Assembly: GCA_965198025.1 (NCBI GenBank)
Contig: OZ240237.1
Span: 744,001-808,000 of the forward strand
DNA: 64,000 nt
Direction of reading: 5' to 3'
Source: CAYWWM01 sp965198025
GTDB lineage: Bacteria > Acidobacteriota > Terriglobia > 2-12-FULL-54-10
The notes beneath the pieces are model-generated. The model saw only the letters and a list, made by a program, of their open reading frames with translations. It ran no database searches and was not told where the DNA came from. The position numbers and the translations under genes were made by a program. Positions 55,546 through 63,992 of the stretch are shown one piece after another; position 1 is the first letter of the stretch; every line of letters starts with the position of its first letter.

Positions 55546-57109
55546 TCCGACCGAACTCGAAATTTTCAAGAATCTGTTTCACTCGGTGGCCGAGGAAATG
55601 GGTGCTGCGCTGCGCCGCTCGGGTTTTTCGCCGAACATCAAGGAGCGCCGCGACTACTCCTGCGCTGTTTTCGACGGTCAGGGAAGGGCCGTGGCGATGG
55701 GCGACCACATGCCTGTACATCTCGGCTCCATGCCAGCGTCGGTGGCCGCCGCCATCGCGGCGTGTGAGCTCAGCCCGGGCGACGTCGCCGTGCTCAATGA
55801 TCCGTTCGCGGGCGGGACGCACCTGCCCGACCTGACGATGGTCGCGCCGGTGTTTGTCGTCACAAAGCGAAATTCGAAAGCCCCGCTCTTCTATGTGGCG
55901 AACCGCGCGCATCATTCCGACATCGGCGGTGCGCAGCCGGCTTCGATGGGACTGAGCGAAGAAATCTACCAGGAAGGACTGCGCATCCCGCCGGTGCGCT
56001 TGTTTCGGCAAGGCCGGATGGATCGCGACGTGCTCGCTCTGATCCTGGCGAACGTGCGCACGCCGCACGAGCGCGAGGGCGATCTCACAGCGCAGATCGC
56101 TGCCTGCCGCCTCGGCGAACGCCGCCTGCGGGAACTGGCGGAGAAGTATGGCGTCCGCTCCATGCGGTTTTATCTGGATGCTCTGCAGAGTTATTCGGCG
56201 CAGCTGATGCGCCAGACGCTGCGGCAAATTCCCAATGGCGTTTATCGGGCGGAAGATTTCCTGGACGATGACGGCTATTCGGATGACCCGCTGCCTCTGC
56301 GCGTAGCCATCACAGTTCGCGGGGAGCGAGCGCAGGTGGATTTTGCCGGGACGGCTCCCGCCTGCCGCGGCAGCATGAACGCTGTCATGGCGATCACGCA
56401 GTCGGCCGTGTTCTACGTCTTTCGGTGCCTGCTCGGCGAGGACGTTCCGGCGTGCGCCGGGTTGCTGGAACCGATTAAAGTGTCAGCTCCAGAAAGCAGC
56501 ATCGTCAACGCGCGACCACCAGTCGCTGTGGCTGCAGCGAATGTTGAAACGTCGCAGCGGATCGTGGACGTGCTGCTCAAAGCGCTGGCCAAGGCGCTGC
56601 CTGCGAAGATTCCCGCGGCCAGTTCCGGCACGATGAGCAACCTTTCGTTCGGCGGGATTGTTCCTGAAACCGGACAGCCGTTCGCGTATTACGAGACCGT
56701 CGCAGGCGGGATGGGCGCCCGCCCGTCGCGGGATGGGCTCAACGGGGTTCACACGCACATGACCAATTCGCTCAATACGCCCGCCGAGGCGCTCGAATCC
56801 GCGCTTCCCGTCCGCGTGCGGCGGCATTCCCTGCGCGCCGGCTCCGGCGGCAGGGGGAAAAGCAAAGGAGGCGACGGGATCGTCCGCGAGATCGAGTTCC
56901 TAACCGAAACGCGCGGCTCGATTCTCTCCGAGCGCCGCCGCATCGCGCCCTACGGTTTGGCGGGCGGCCGCCCAGGGAAACCAGGAAAGAACGAACTGAT
57001 CCTTCCCAACGGCAAGAAGCGAGAACTCCCGTCGAAAGCCACCTTTACCGCACGAAAAGGCAGCATCTTCCGCATCGAGACCCCCGGCGGCGGTGGGTGG
57101 GGAAAATAG
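55535..57109 (+). CDS. Hydantoinase/oxoprolinase family protein, subunit B (HyuB-like)
   Basis: Partner subunit of 524 residues. It has FKNLFHSVAEEMGAALRRSGFSPNIKERRDYSCAVFDGQGRAVAMGDHMPVHLGSMPASV, then GDVAVLNDPFAGGTHLPDLTMVAPVF, VANRAHHSDIGGAQPASMG, VDFAGTAPACRGSMNAVMAITQSAVFYVFRCLLGEDVPACAGLLEPI, PAASSGTMSNLSFGG, and the C-terminal GSGGRGKSKGGDGIVREIEFL and ETPGGGGWG. The H-H-x-D and L-N-D-P-x-x-G-G-T-H stretches are the metal-site region. It is the last gene of the plus-strand array; no clear U-rich terminator follows. Confidence 0.9.
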   Translation: MRADPTELEIFKNLFHSVAEEMGAALRRSGFSPNIKERRDYSCAVFDGQGRAVAMGDHMPVHLGSMPASVAAAIAACELSPGDVAVLNDPFAGGTHLPDLTMVAPVFVVTKRNSKAPLFYVANRAHHSDIGGAQPASMGLSEEIYQEGLRIPPVRLFRQGRMDRDVLALILANVRTPHEREGDLTAQIAACRLGERRLRELAEKYGVRSMRFYLDALQSYSAQLMRQTLRQIPNGVYRAEDFLDDDGYSDDPLPLRVAITVRGERAQVDFAGTAPACRGSMNAVMAITQSAVFYVFRCLLGEDVPACAGLLEPIKVSAPESSIVNARPPVAVAAANVETSQRIVDVLLKALAKALPAKIPAASSGTMSNLSFGGIVPETGQPFAYYETVAGGMGARPSRDGLNGVHTHMTNSLNTPAEALESALPVRVRRHSLRAGSGGRGKSKGGDGIVREIEFLTETRGSILSERRRIAPYGLAGGRPGKPGKNELILPNGKKRELPSKATFTARKGSIFRIETPGGGGWGK

Positions 57110-57201
57110 CCCGAAAAGTAGCCGCCCCTCGATTTCATAGCTTACTAGTCCTGGAAAACGATTCATTCAAAAGAACAGAATAAGGCTCCTATCCCAACAG
57201 T

Positions 57202-57224
57202 TCGAAGCGATTATTCCGCTTCGA
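57202..57224. other. Eight-base hairpin over the convergent gene ends
   Basis: TCGAAGCG (57202-57209) pairs with CGCTTCGA (57217-57224), with the stop codon of the minus-strand gene in the loop. It lies between the ends of hyuB and the next gene and could help termination, but has no T-run on either strand. Confidence 0.3.
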
Positions 57225-58044
57225 GCAGCGACAATTCGCGTCGGAAGATCGGATTGGACGGGAACTCATTGGTCAGCTCTTCAAGAAGTCTTCTTGACAA
57301 ATCCATCTGCTTCTCGCGCAGAGCGGTGAGGGCAAGAAGAATCTTGGCGAACGGCTTGAGATAATGACCCTGCTCGGCGGCGATGCCGAGCTGCCGCATG
57401 CCGTCTTCGCGGTCTCCGGAGATGCCGCCCAGCCACAGGAAAAATCGCTTGTGCCACGGCAGGCTGCCGATGAGGTAGTTGGCCGCCCCCAGCGCTAGGT
57501 ACGCATCGCCGGAATCCGGCCGTACGGACAGGAGTTCTCGAGCAAAGCCGTCGGCCTCCTCCGCGAAGCGCAGGCTGGCGAGGTGCCGCTTCTCGATCAG
57601 GCCGGCGTAGTCGGCCAGCATTCCCGTGGTCAGCGTCAGAGCAAAGAGGGCTTCCGGGTTCTGGGGATTCTCGCGGAGTTGCTGCTCAGCCAAATCCCGG
57701 GCCTGTTCGTTGAATTCCAGGAAAGCCGCACGTCGCTCCGGGTCCGGCTCGCCAGGAATGCCGCCCAGCAGTCGCTTGTCATCCAGGAAGAATTCCGACG
57801 TCAGCACGCCATGATGATAAAACTCTTCGAAGAGGTAGGAAGCGGCCAGCGTGACATGCCCGAGCGGGTAGTTCGGGTTCTCCGACTGCCAGGACCGGAA
57901 CACCCGGCGGGCCTCGCGAAAGCGCAACTCGTACAGGAGCCGGAAGCCAGCCTCGATTTCCGGGGAGTTCCAAGTGTCGGCCGCGCGCACTGCACCCGGA
58001 AGGGCAAGGAACAACGCAGCCAACAGCAGTGCGAGTCGCGCCAT
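57211..58044 (-). CDS. Exported TPR-like helical repeat protein
   Basis: A 277-residue protein with a signal peptide (MARLALLLAALFLALPGAVRA). It continues with helical repeats: EIEAGFRLLYELRFREARRVFRSWQSENPNYPLGHVTLAASYLFEEF, AEQQLRENPQNPEALFALTLTTGMLADYAGLIEKR, LSVRPDSGDAYLALGAANYLIGSLPWHKRFFLWLGG and a C-terminal YLKPFAKILLALTALREKQMDLSRRLLEELTNEFPSNPIF. The spacing resembles TPR units. It probably scaffolds or binds partners in the periplasm. GGAAGGAG lies 14 bases upstream of the ATG, a long spacing. It is read after the DUF547 gene and the small membrane peptide on the same strand. Confidence 0.7.
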   Translation of the reverse strand: MARLALLLAALFLALPGAVRAADTWNSPEIEAGFRLLYELRFREARRVFRSWQSENPNYPLGHVTLAASYLFEEFYHHGVLTSEFFLDDKRLLGGIPGEPDPERRAAFLEFNEQARDLAEQQLRENPQNPEALFALTLTTGMLADYAGLIEKRHLASLRFAEEADGFARELLSVRPDSGDAYLALGAANYLIGSLPWHKRFFLWLGGISGDREDGMRQLGIAAEQGHYLKPFAKILLALTALREKQMDLSRRLLEELTNEFPSNPIFRRELSLLEAE

Positions 58045-58150
58045 GAGCTTCGGGGATGCTCCTTCCGGCAAACAGTTCGATTTTCCCCACGCAAAAGTTC
58101 AAGACGTGCATCTAGGGATTGTGCACTGAAACTTCAGTGTTCTATTCCTG

Positions 58151-58237
58151 TCAACCCAACTGCAGCAACACCAAACCAACGAACGAAAGCAGCAGGACTT
58201 TTCCATAAAGATAATGCAACCACGGCATGGACGGCAT
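58151..58237 (-). CDS. 28-residue single-helix membrane peptide
   Basis: A short open frame of 28 codons in the gap between two same-strand genes. It starts MPSMPWLHYLYGK and continues as a continuous hydrophobic helix (VLLLSFVGLVLLQLG) to a TGA. AGGAG lies eight bases before the ATG and overlaps the TAG stop of the upstream DUF547 gene, so the peptide is likely translated by coupling. The shape (aromatic N-terminus, one membrane span) is that of small membrane proteins. I recognise no family. Conservation in relatives would decide it. Confidence 0.5.
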   Translation of the reverse strand: MPSMPWLHYLYGKVLLLSFVGLVLLQLG

Positions 58238-58248
58238 CAGAGAGTCTC

Positions 58249-59097
58249 CTAGTTTCTGGCATTGGCGCCGGTTGACACCGGAGCGTTCACATCGTTGATT
58301 CCCCAATCATACTCGAAATCGCGAACTCTTGGCCTGTCAAGCGATTCGAGCGCTGCGCGGTTCTCTTCATTCGCATAGATCCATATGTAATCGAGCAAAG
58401 GATAACCAGTGGGAGAGTTTCCCGCCTTTACCGCATAGTCCTCGAAGTCATCGTCGAAAAAGGTGAAAACGCGGGCGACAGTGACGCGGTTGGCATCACG
58501 ATCAATCTGCAAGTTTCGCGGCTCGTTGACGAAAAAGCGGGCCGCCACTTCGAGCAGACGCTCTGTGTTTTCTTCCGTAAACGCCTCGCGTTGGAGTCGT
58601 GGACAACTGTTGGAAGCGCACACGATCACGAAATGAATCCGCGGCTCCTGCAGTTGCTTCCGCAGGTAGTCGTTCTCGATGTTGTTGAGCGTGTACCGCT
58701 TGCCACCCGCCGTGAACTTCTGCCGCCAGAAGAAGCTGTAAGGCAGGAAGCCGATGTCCCGCACGCTCTTGGTCGGCCAGTGCTCGATCACTGATGTCAT
58801 CGTAAAGGCATTGTACGCGTTGATCCAGTAAGCGAGCTGGCTCTCGCGCGTGGGAAAGTCGGAGGGATGCGAAACGGGGCTTCGCGCGGCGAGCTGTTCA
58901 ACATACCCGTCAAGATTGTTCGAATCGACTTTCAAGGAGGAGTAATCTACACGACTCTCTTCCGTGACGAACCGCTTCAGTACCCGATCCCAAGGCGAAT
59001 GGTCAAAGTCGGCAGCGCCAACCTCCACGCCAGGCAGGCTCATCGCTGCCAACGATAACAAGAGCAACGATAACAAGAGCAAGGTTCCAACCTTCAT
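58249..59097 (-). CDS. Exported DUF547 domain protein
   Basis: A 282-residue protein with a signal peptide rich in Leu (LLLLSLLLLSLAAMSLPGVEVGA) and a DUF547 domain. That domain reads FDHSPWDRVLKRFVTEESRVDYSSLK, REAQLAYWINAYNAFTM-type text (ESQLAYWINAYNAFTMTSVIEHWP), RYTLNNIENDYLRKQLQEPRIHFVIVCASNSCPRLQREAFTEEN, and DRDANRVTVARVFTFFDDDFEDY. The Cys-x4-Cys in VCASNSCP is conserved in the family, whose function is unknown. The Leu repeat of the signal peptide is encoded by two perfect 15-bp copies at 59051-59080. Followed by the small peptide and the TPR-like gene on the same strand. Confidence 0.85.
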   Translation of the reverse strand: MKVGTLLLLSLLLLSLAAMSLPGVEVGAADFDHSPWDRVLKRFVTEESRVDYSSLKVDSNNLDGYVEQLAARSPVSHPSDFPTRESQLAYWINAYNAFTMTSVIEHWPTKSVRDIGFLPYSFFWRQKFTAGGKRYTLNNIENDYLRKQLQEPRIHFVIVCASNSCPRLQREAFTEENTERLLEVAARFFVNEPRNLQIDRDANRVTVARVFTFFDDDFEDYAVKAGNSPTGYPLLDYIWIYANEENRAALESLDRPRVRDFEYDWGINDVNAPVSTGANARN

Positions 59098-59287
59098 CCG
59101 TCAAACCCCTCTGTGCATTATCCCGTACTGCGAGGTAGGGTGTCGCTCGACTCATTCTGAAAATTAGTCCACCGGGGCTCGAAATGGTTACAGGTCGATC
59201 TTAGTCTTCCGTCCCAACCAGCGCGATGAGAGAGCGCGGTTGCCTGCACAAGGAAGGCAAGGCGATAGAAACATCCTCCTCCATCTG

Positions 59288-60991
59288 TCAGGGATACGTG
59301 ATGTAGAACTCGATCGGCACGGTCTTACCGCCGCCAGGCAGGGGCGTTTCCACCTGAAACAGCACGGTGCCGACGCGGGCGCTCCGCGCGGGCGTGAGCC
59401 GAACGGACAGCTCCGTGGGGCTGACCCACGTAGTCGGTGCCGCGATGCCGTCCATGAGAACCACCGAACTTGGAACGAAGCCCTGGCCCGAAACGCGCAG
59501 CGTGATCTCGCTTCCCTGCGCGGCCATGGGTGGAGACACGTCCGAGAGCATGGGAATCGGGTTGTAGAGGTGCTTCGATTCCGGCCCGAACATGAGGAAG
59601 GGAAACGAATAGTCGCTATGGAAAGCGGTGTCCACGATTTCGCCATCGCGGATCACCGTGTCAATTTCCCTCGTGGAGCGAATGTCGTCGAGCGGGTTAC
59701 TCCGCAGGATGACCAAATCAGCGAGTTTGTTGACTTCCACAGTTCCCAGCTGGTCATCCAGGCCAAGAAGCTCGGCTGACCATTGCGTGGAGCTGCGCAA
59801 GGCGTCGAGGGGTGTCAGGCCGGCGTCGACGAGCAGCTCCATCTCCTGATGCAGGCTTAGCCCGGGCGTGGTGGCGGCGGCGCTGTCGGTCCCGGAATAG
59901 ATCTTGCCTCCGGCCCGCACGAAGCGGCCGAGAAACTCTTGTACGCGGCGATAGCCCTGGCGGTACAGCTCGCGCTCGCCGGAGGTGCGCCCGTCCGCCC
60001 AGTGATACTGCCCCAGCGTGACCAGGCGCTCGCTGAGCGGCATGTATTGGAGATTGGGATCGTTCAGCAGGAGCGTGTCCTGTAGTTCGTGCTCCTGCGC
60101 GTGCTCCATCAGGGCTTTCCACTCGAAGTGGAGCGTCGGGTTGATCATCACGTTGTGGCTGACCAGAGCGTCGATCACTTCCTCGAAGTACGCCGGCTCC
60201 ATCCATCGATAGAGAAGACTGTTCTTATGGCCGGCTTCGATGGTCATGCCCGCCAGAGCTGCGCGGCCCTCGGCACTGCGGATGGTGGAGATGGCCGGTC
60301 CGACCATGTGCTCGATCCCGGTGATCCCCCAGCCTGCCGATTCGACCGCATCGAGCGAGTGGGAGATCACGGCCATATTGGCGGAGCGGGCTTCCCGCGC
60401 AATAGGCTCAAAGAAATCCGCCTTCACGTTCTCGCTTAGCTTGATGCAGTCGGACTTTTCTTGCAGATCGGCCAGCACTCGCGCAGCTTCGTCCGGGCTG
60501 CGCATAGTCGTGAGGTTCCGTCCGCGGACCGACGGTCCCGGCCTGCCTCCGCCTTGTCCAAGAAACGTGATGCCTCCGCAGAAGTAGAAGCGCGGTCCGC
60601 GGATGCTGCCTTCATTCAAGCCCTTCTTGACGGCGGTCTGCCAGTTTTCGGGATTGCCGAGGTCGTAGACGGTGGTCACGCCGTGCGCCAGGAACAGTTC
60701 GCCCATGTAGGGGCGGTAGTGAACGTGTGAATCAATCAAACCAGGAACGATGAATTTCCCCTGCACGTTTACGATCTCGGTATCCGGGGGCAGACTCTGC
60801 GGCGCCGCGTCACCCGTCCAGACGGCCCGAATCCTGTTTCCTTCGATCAAAACACGAGCATCCTGGAGAGGCGCTTGATCCGTCCCGGCGATCAGCGTCG
60901 CCCCTTGGATCAGCAGATTTCTGGCGTCAGCCGTTGGCAGACAGAGGATGAACAGATAAACGAACGATGCCGCAACGATTCTTCTCATCAT
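59288..60991 (-). CDS. Secreted amidohydrolase with C-terminal IPT/TIG-like domain
   Basis: A 567-residue exported amidohydrolase with a signal peptide (MRRIVAASFVYLFILCLPTADA). The metal motif is VPGLIDSHVHYRPYMGELFLAHGVTTVYDLGNP (HxH). A possible carbamylated Lys or other ligand lies in SDCIKLSENVKADFF, His ligands in VISHSLDAVESAGWGITGIEH, and the last-strand Asp in KIYSGTDSAAATTPGLSL, with the closing LGTVEVNKLADLVILRSNPLDDI. From about residue 470, VSPPMAAQGSEITLRVSGQGFVPSSVVLMDGIAAPTTWVSPTELSVRLTPA is an IPT/TIG-type beta domain, an unusual addition. GGAGGAGG precedes the paired ATG. It is read after the tct genes on the same strand, so the substrate might be an imported or secreted acid or amide. 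Confidence 0.85.
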   Translation of the reverse strand: MMRRIVAASFVYLFILCLPTADARNLLIQGATLIAGTDQAPLQDARVLIEGNRIRAVWTGDAAPQSLPPDTEIVNVQGKFIVPGLIDSHVHYRPYMGELFLAHGVTTVYDLGNPENWQTAVKKGLNEGSIRGPRFYFCGGITFLGQGGGRPGPSVRGRNLTTMRSPDEAARVLADLQEKSDCIKLSENVKADFFEPIAREARSANMAVISHSLDAVESAGWGITGIEHMVGPAISTIRSAEGRAALAGMTIEAGHKNSLLYRWMEPAYFEEVIDALVSHNVMINPTLHFEWKALMEHAQEHELQDTLLLNDPNLQYMPLSERLVTLGQYHWADGRTSGERELYRQGYRRVQEFLGRFVRAGGKIYSGTDSAAATTPGLSLHQEMELLVDAGLTPLDALRSSTQWSAELLGLDDQLGTVEVNKLADLVILRSNPLDDIRSTREIDTVIRDGEIVDTAFHSDYSFPFLMFGPESKHLYNPIPMLSDVSPPMAAQGSEITLRVSGQGFVPSSVVLMDGIAAPTTWVSPTELSVRLTPARSARVGTVLFQVETPLPGGGKTVPIEFYITYP

Positions 60992-61013
60992 TTCCTCCTC
61001 CCATCGGGATCGC

Positions 61014-62027
61014 TCAATTGCCTTGCTGCGCCCTGCGGATGTCTTCGCGCAGGCCGGGAATGACGCCCTGCAAATTAACGTTGGCCTGGCGCAAGAAGTC
61101 GGCAAACGTTTCCGCGTGCCATCCTTCCTCGCCGATGGGCTGATTGGTGGAATCGGCCCAGGCGATGAATTCGGCGTCATTACGCGCCTGGTCAAACGCG
61201 GCTTCCAGCTTGGCGAGGATATCCGGCGGGGTGCCGAGCGGCGCCATGGCGCCTATAATAAACTGGAACGTGATTTCCGGTTTGTCGAGTTCAGCGAAAG
61301 TGGGGGTATCGGGCCAGCGCGCGGTGCGGTCCTGCATGCTCACGCCGAGCATGTGCAAGCTGTTGGGATCGACGCTCGCGCCTGTCGGGCTGGCTGACAT
61401 GGCGTCGCAGCGGTTTCCCAGGACCGACGCCGCTGCCTCGGCGGCGCTGTCCATCGGCACGATGGTCCATTCTCCCCCATAGGCCTGGCGAATCATCAGA
61501 ACGGTGACGTGATCGGAGGAACCAAGTCCCCCGGCGAGGCAAAGCTTGATGGGGCGCCTGCCGGCTTCCGCAGAGAGATCATTCATGGTTTGGAAGGAAC
61601 TGTCTTTCTTGACCGCAATTCCGTTGCCGTCTGCGTTGACCCAGGAATAGATGGGAATAAACGAATCAATGAAGGACTGGTCGGAGATCCAGGAGTCGGG
61701 ATAGACCTGCGAGTTCAGGATCGTGGCGTTGGTACCGATCATCAGCGTGTAGCCGTCCGGGCGGGACCCGGCGACGTAGTTGGCGGCGATCAGCGAGTTG
61801 CTGCCGGGCTTGTTCTCGACGATCACACTGGCGCCCAAAGCCCTCTGCAAAAAAGGCTGAATCCCCCGTGCGGAGGTATCCACAGTGCCGCCGGGACTGT
61901 AACCCACCACCAGCGTTACCGCCCTGTCGGGGAACGTGGACGGATCGCCTCCGCCGGATAGCTGGCATGCCGTTGTTGCCAGCGCAAGAGCCAGAAGCGC
62001 CACGGCCGCTTTGCTTTTCATAGCCAT
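61014..62027 (-). CDS. Tripartite tricarboxylate transporter receptor (Bug/TctC), lipoprotein
   Basis: Extracytoplasmic solute receptor of 337 residues. A lipoprotein leader ends TTACQLSGGG. The Bug fold follows: FPDRAVTLVVGYSPGGTVDTSARGIQPFLQRALGASVIVENKPGSNSLIAANYVAGSRPDGYTLMIG, then KLCLAGGLGSSDHVTVLMI and CDAMSASPTGA. It captures a small carboxylate (often citrate or a dicarboxylate) for the TctA/TctB channel encoded just upstream. AAGGA lies six bases before the ATG. It follows tctA by 16 bases. Confidence 0.92.
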   Translation of the reverse strand: MAMKSKAAVALLALALATTACQLSGGGDPSTFPDRAVTLVVGYSPGGTVDTSARGIQPFLQRALGASVIVENKPGSNSLIAANYVAGSRPDGYTLMIGTNATILNSQVYPDSWISDQSFIDSFIPIYSWVNADGNGIAVKKDSSFQTMNDLSAEAGRRPIKLCLAGGLGSSDHVTVLMIRQAYGGEWTIVPMDSAAEAAASVLGNRCDAMSASPTGASVDPNSLHMLGVSMQDRTARWPDTPTFAELDKPEITFQFIIGAMAPLGTPPDILAKLEAAFDQARNDAEFIAWADSTNQPIGEEGWHAETFADFLRQANVNLQGVIPGLREDIRRAQQGN

Positions 62028-62043
62028 TTGTCGTCCTTATGAA

Positions 62044-63525
62044 TCAGGTCACTTTCCTTCGAAACACTCTCCACAAGGGAGGACCCAAAATCGTCAGCGC
62101 CAGCAACATCCATAACGCAATGACCATGGGCGTTTCAAAAAACGTTCGGTACGATCCCTCCGACAGCAGCAAGGCCCGGGAATAGTTCCGCTCGAGAACC
62201 GGCCCCAGCACCACGCCGAGAATCGCCGGCGCCGCCGGGTACTTCAAGACGGCCATCGCAAGGCCCAGCGCTCCATAGACTAATGCTACCACCAAATCGC
62301 CGTAGCTGTAGTTTTCCGTGTAGGCCCCGATGAAACACGTTGCCAGGGTGATGGGAACGAGGTATTGAATCGGCACAATCGTCAGCCGGGCAAAAAGGTT
62401 CGCGAAGAGCAGTCCGACCACGACGTAAGCAATGCTGGCCACAATCACTCCCCACATCAGCGCCCAGACCATCACGCCTCGGTCCTGGAACAGGCTCATG
62501 CCGGGGCTGATGCCGTACATGATGAGCGCTCCCAAGAAGATCGCCGAGGTGCTGCCGGCCGGAATTCCGAGCGTCAGCGTCGGGATCAGCGACGCCGGCT
62601 GCGTGGAGTTGTTGGCGGCCTCCGGTCCGATCACTCCTTCCGGCGTGCCCCGGCCAAACTGCTCCGGATGCTTTGAAAGCCGCTTTTCGATGTCGTAGGC
62701 CGCAAGGCTGGACAGCGTGATACCGATGCCGGGAACGACGCCCATCAAGGTTCCTGTCAGAGATCCGCGCAACGTCGAGAGCGGCCAGCGAAGCAGCGCA
62801 TCTTTGAGCCCCTTGCCCACCGAGCCGGTCATCCGGCCCATCTCTACGATCGTGCCGCCTTCTTGCCCGGCCTCGACCAAGGAAGCAATCGCAAAGATGC
62901 CGATCAGGGCCAGCGTGAGTGCGACGCCGTCAAACAGATACTGCGTGCCGAAGTTGTAGCGCACAAAGCCAGTGGCGAGGTCGTATCCGATGAAGCTGGT
63001 CATGAGGCCGATAACAGCCGAGATGAGCCCTTTGGTCGGCTCCTTGACGCTCATTCCTCCGATGAGCGTCATGCCGAGGACCGCCAGAACGGTGTATTCC
63101 GCCGGCCCGATCTCCACGGCCAGCCGGGCCAGGGGCGGAGCCACCAGCATCAAGACGACGGCGCCCAGAATGCCGCCCACCATAGAGGCTCCCATGGACA
63201 GCCCGATGGCCTCGCTGGCTTTTCCCTGGCGGGCCATCGGGTAGCCATCGAAGCACGTTGCGACGGCGCCTGCCCCTCCCGGCACTTTCATAAGAATGGA
63301 CGTGATGGATGCCCCGTAGCCATCCGCCGCCCAGAGGGCAATCAGCAGCATCAAACCCACCAGGGGCGGGAAATTGAAGATCAGGGGCAGCAGCAGCGCC
63401 AGGCCAACTCCAGCGCCGATGCCGGGAATGATCCCGATGATGATCCCGACGAACACGCCGATCAGGATTACCAGGATCGATTGTGGAGCCAGTGCTGTCA
63501 GCAACCCTTGCCAAACCAACTCCAT
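62044..63525 (-). CDS. Tripartite tricarboxylate transporter large permease TctA
   Basis: Membrane permease of 493 residues with about 10-12 helices. Signatures: VGIIIGIIPGIGAGVGLALLLPLIFNFPPLVGLMLLIALWAADGYGASITSILMKVPGGAGAVATCFDGYPMARQGKASEAIGLSMGASMVGGILGA and GVVPGIGITLSSLAAYDIEKRLSKHPEQFGRGTPEGVIGPEAANNSTQPASLIPTLTLGIPAGSTSAIFLGAL, the duplicated TctA pattern. I start at ATG 63525 because GGAGG lies 10 bases upstream. It forms the sodium-driven channel with TctB and receives solute from TctC. Confidence 0.93.
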   Translation of the reverse strand: MELVWQGLLTALAPQSILVILIGVFVGIIIGIIPGIGAGVGLALLLPLIFNFPPLVGLMLLIALWAADGYGASITSILMKVPGGAGAVATCFDGYPMARQGKASEAIGLSMGASMVGGILGAVVLMLVAPPLARLAVEIGPAEYTVLAVLGMTLIGGMSVKEPTKGLISAVIGLMTSFIGYDLATGFVRYNFGTQYLFDGVALTLALIGIFAIASLVEAGQEGGTIVEMGRMTGSVGKGLKDALLRWPLSTLRGSLTGTLMGVVPGIGITLSSLAAYDIEKRLSKHPEQFGRGTPEGVIGPEAANNSTQPASLIPTLTLGIPAGSTSAIFLGALIMYGISPGMSLFQDRGVMVWALMWGVIVASIAYVVVGLLFANLFARLTIVPIQYLVPITLATCFIGAYTENYSYGDLVVALVYGALGLAMAVLKYPAAPAILGVVLGPVLERNYSRALLLSEGSYRTFFETPMVIALWMLLALTILGPPLWRVFRRKVT

Positions 63526-63545
63526 GTGCGCCGGGCCTCCAGCTT

Positions 63546-63992
63546 TCAAAAGGATAGATCCGTCACCAAATCCTGCAGTAGTCCCTGGTAGAGCGGCACC
63601 CGCAGAGCCACCACAAACAACAGATAGATTCCCACCACGGTCAATGCGGTAATCAATGCCAGTTTAGTCTTGTTCTTGGCTCCAAACGCTAAGCCGCTGC
63701 CGTAGACAAGGATGGCGGAGGAGAGCACCATTCCGAAGACCAGCGTCGCCGCCAAGTAGCCAGCCATGCTGCCGAAAGCCAGAAACACAGCCTTCCAGTT
63801 CCAGGACGCGCCGACCGCTTGACCGCGGACGGCGGGCCGGCGGATCACAGTAATGAGCTGCTTCAATACCAGGATGATACCGATGCCGGCAACGAGCAAA
63901 GGCAGCTCCCGCGGCCGGACGGGGTAGGACAGTCCAACGATGAGGAATACGAACAACACTACCAGTATCAGCACGGCGAATCCGATTTCCAA
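63546..63992 (-). CDS. Tripartite tricarboxylate transporter small subunit TctB
   Basis: A small membrane protein of about 148 residues with four helices (FAVLILVVLFVFLIVGLSYPVRPRELPLLVAGIGIILVL, AVFLAFGSMAGYLAATLVFGMVLSSAILVYGSGLAFG, KLALITALTVVGIYLLFVVALRVPLYQGLL). The LGVPLY-like C-terminus (LRVPLYQGLL) is the TctB hallmark. The start at TTG 63992 is only eight bases from the window end, so a slightly longer protein is possible. Confidence 0.85.
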   Translation of the reverse strand: MEIGFAVLILVVLFVFLIVGLSYPVRPRELPLLVAGIGIILVLKQLITVIRRPAVRGQAVGASWNWKAVFLAFGSMAGYLAATLVFGMVLSSAILVYGSGLAFGAKNKTKLALITALTVVGIYLLFVVALRVPLYQGLLQDLVTDLSF

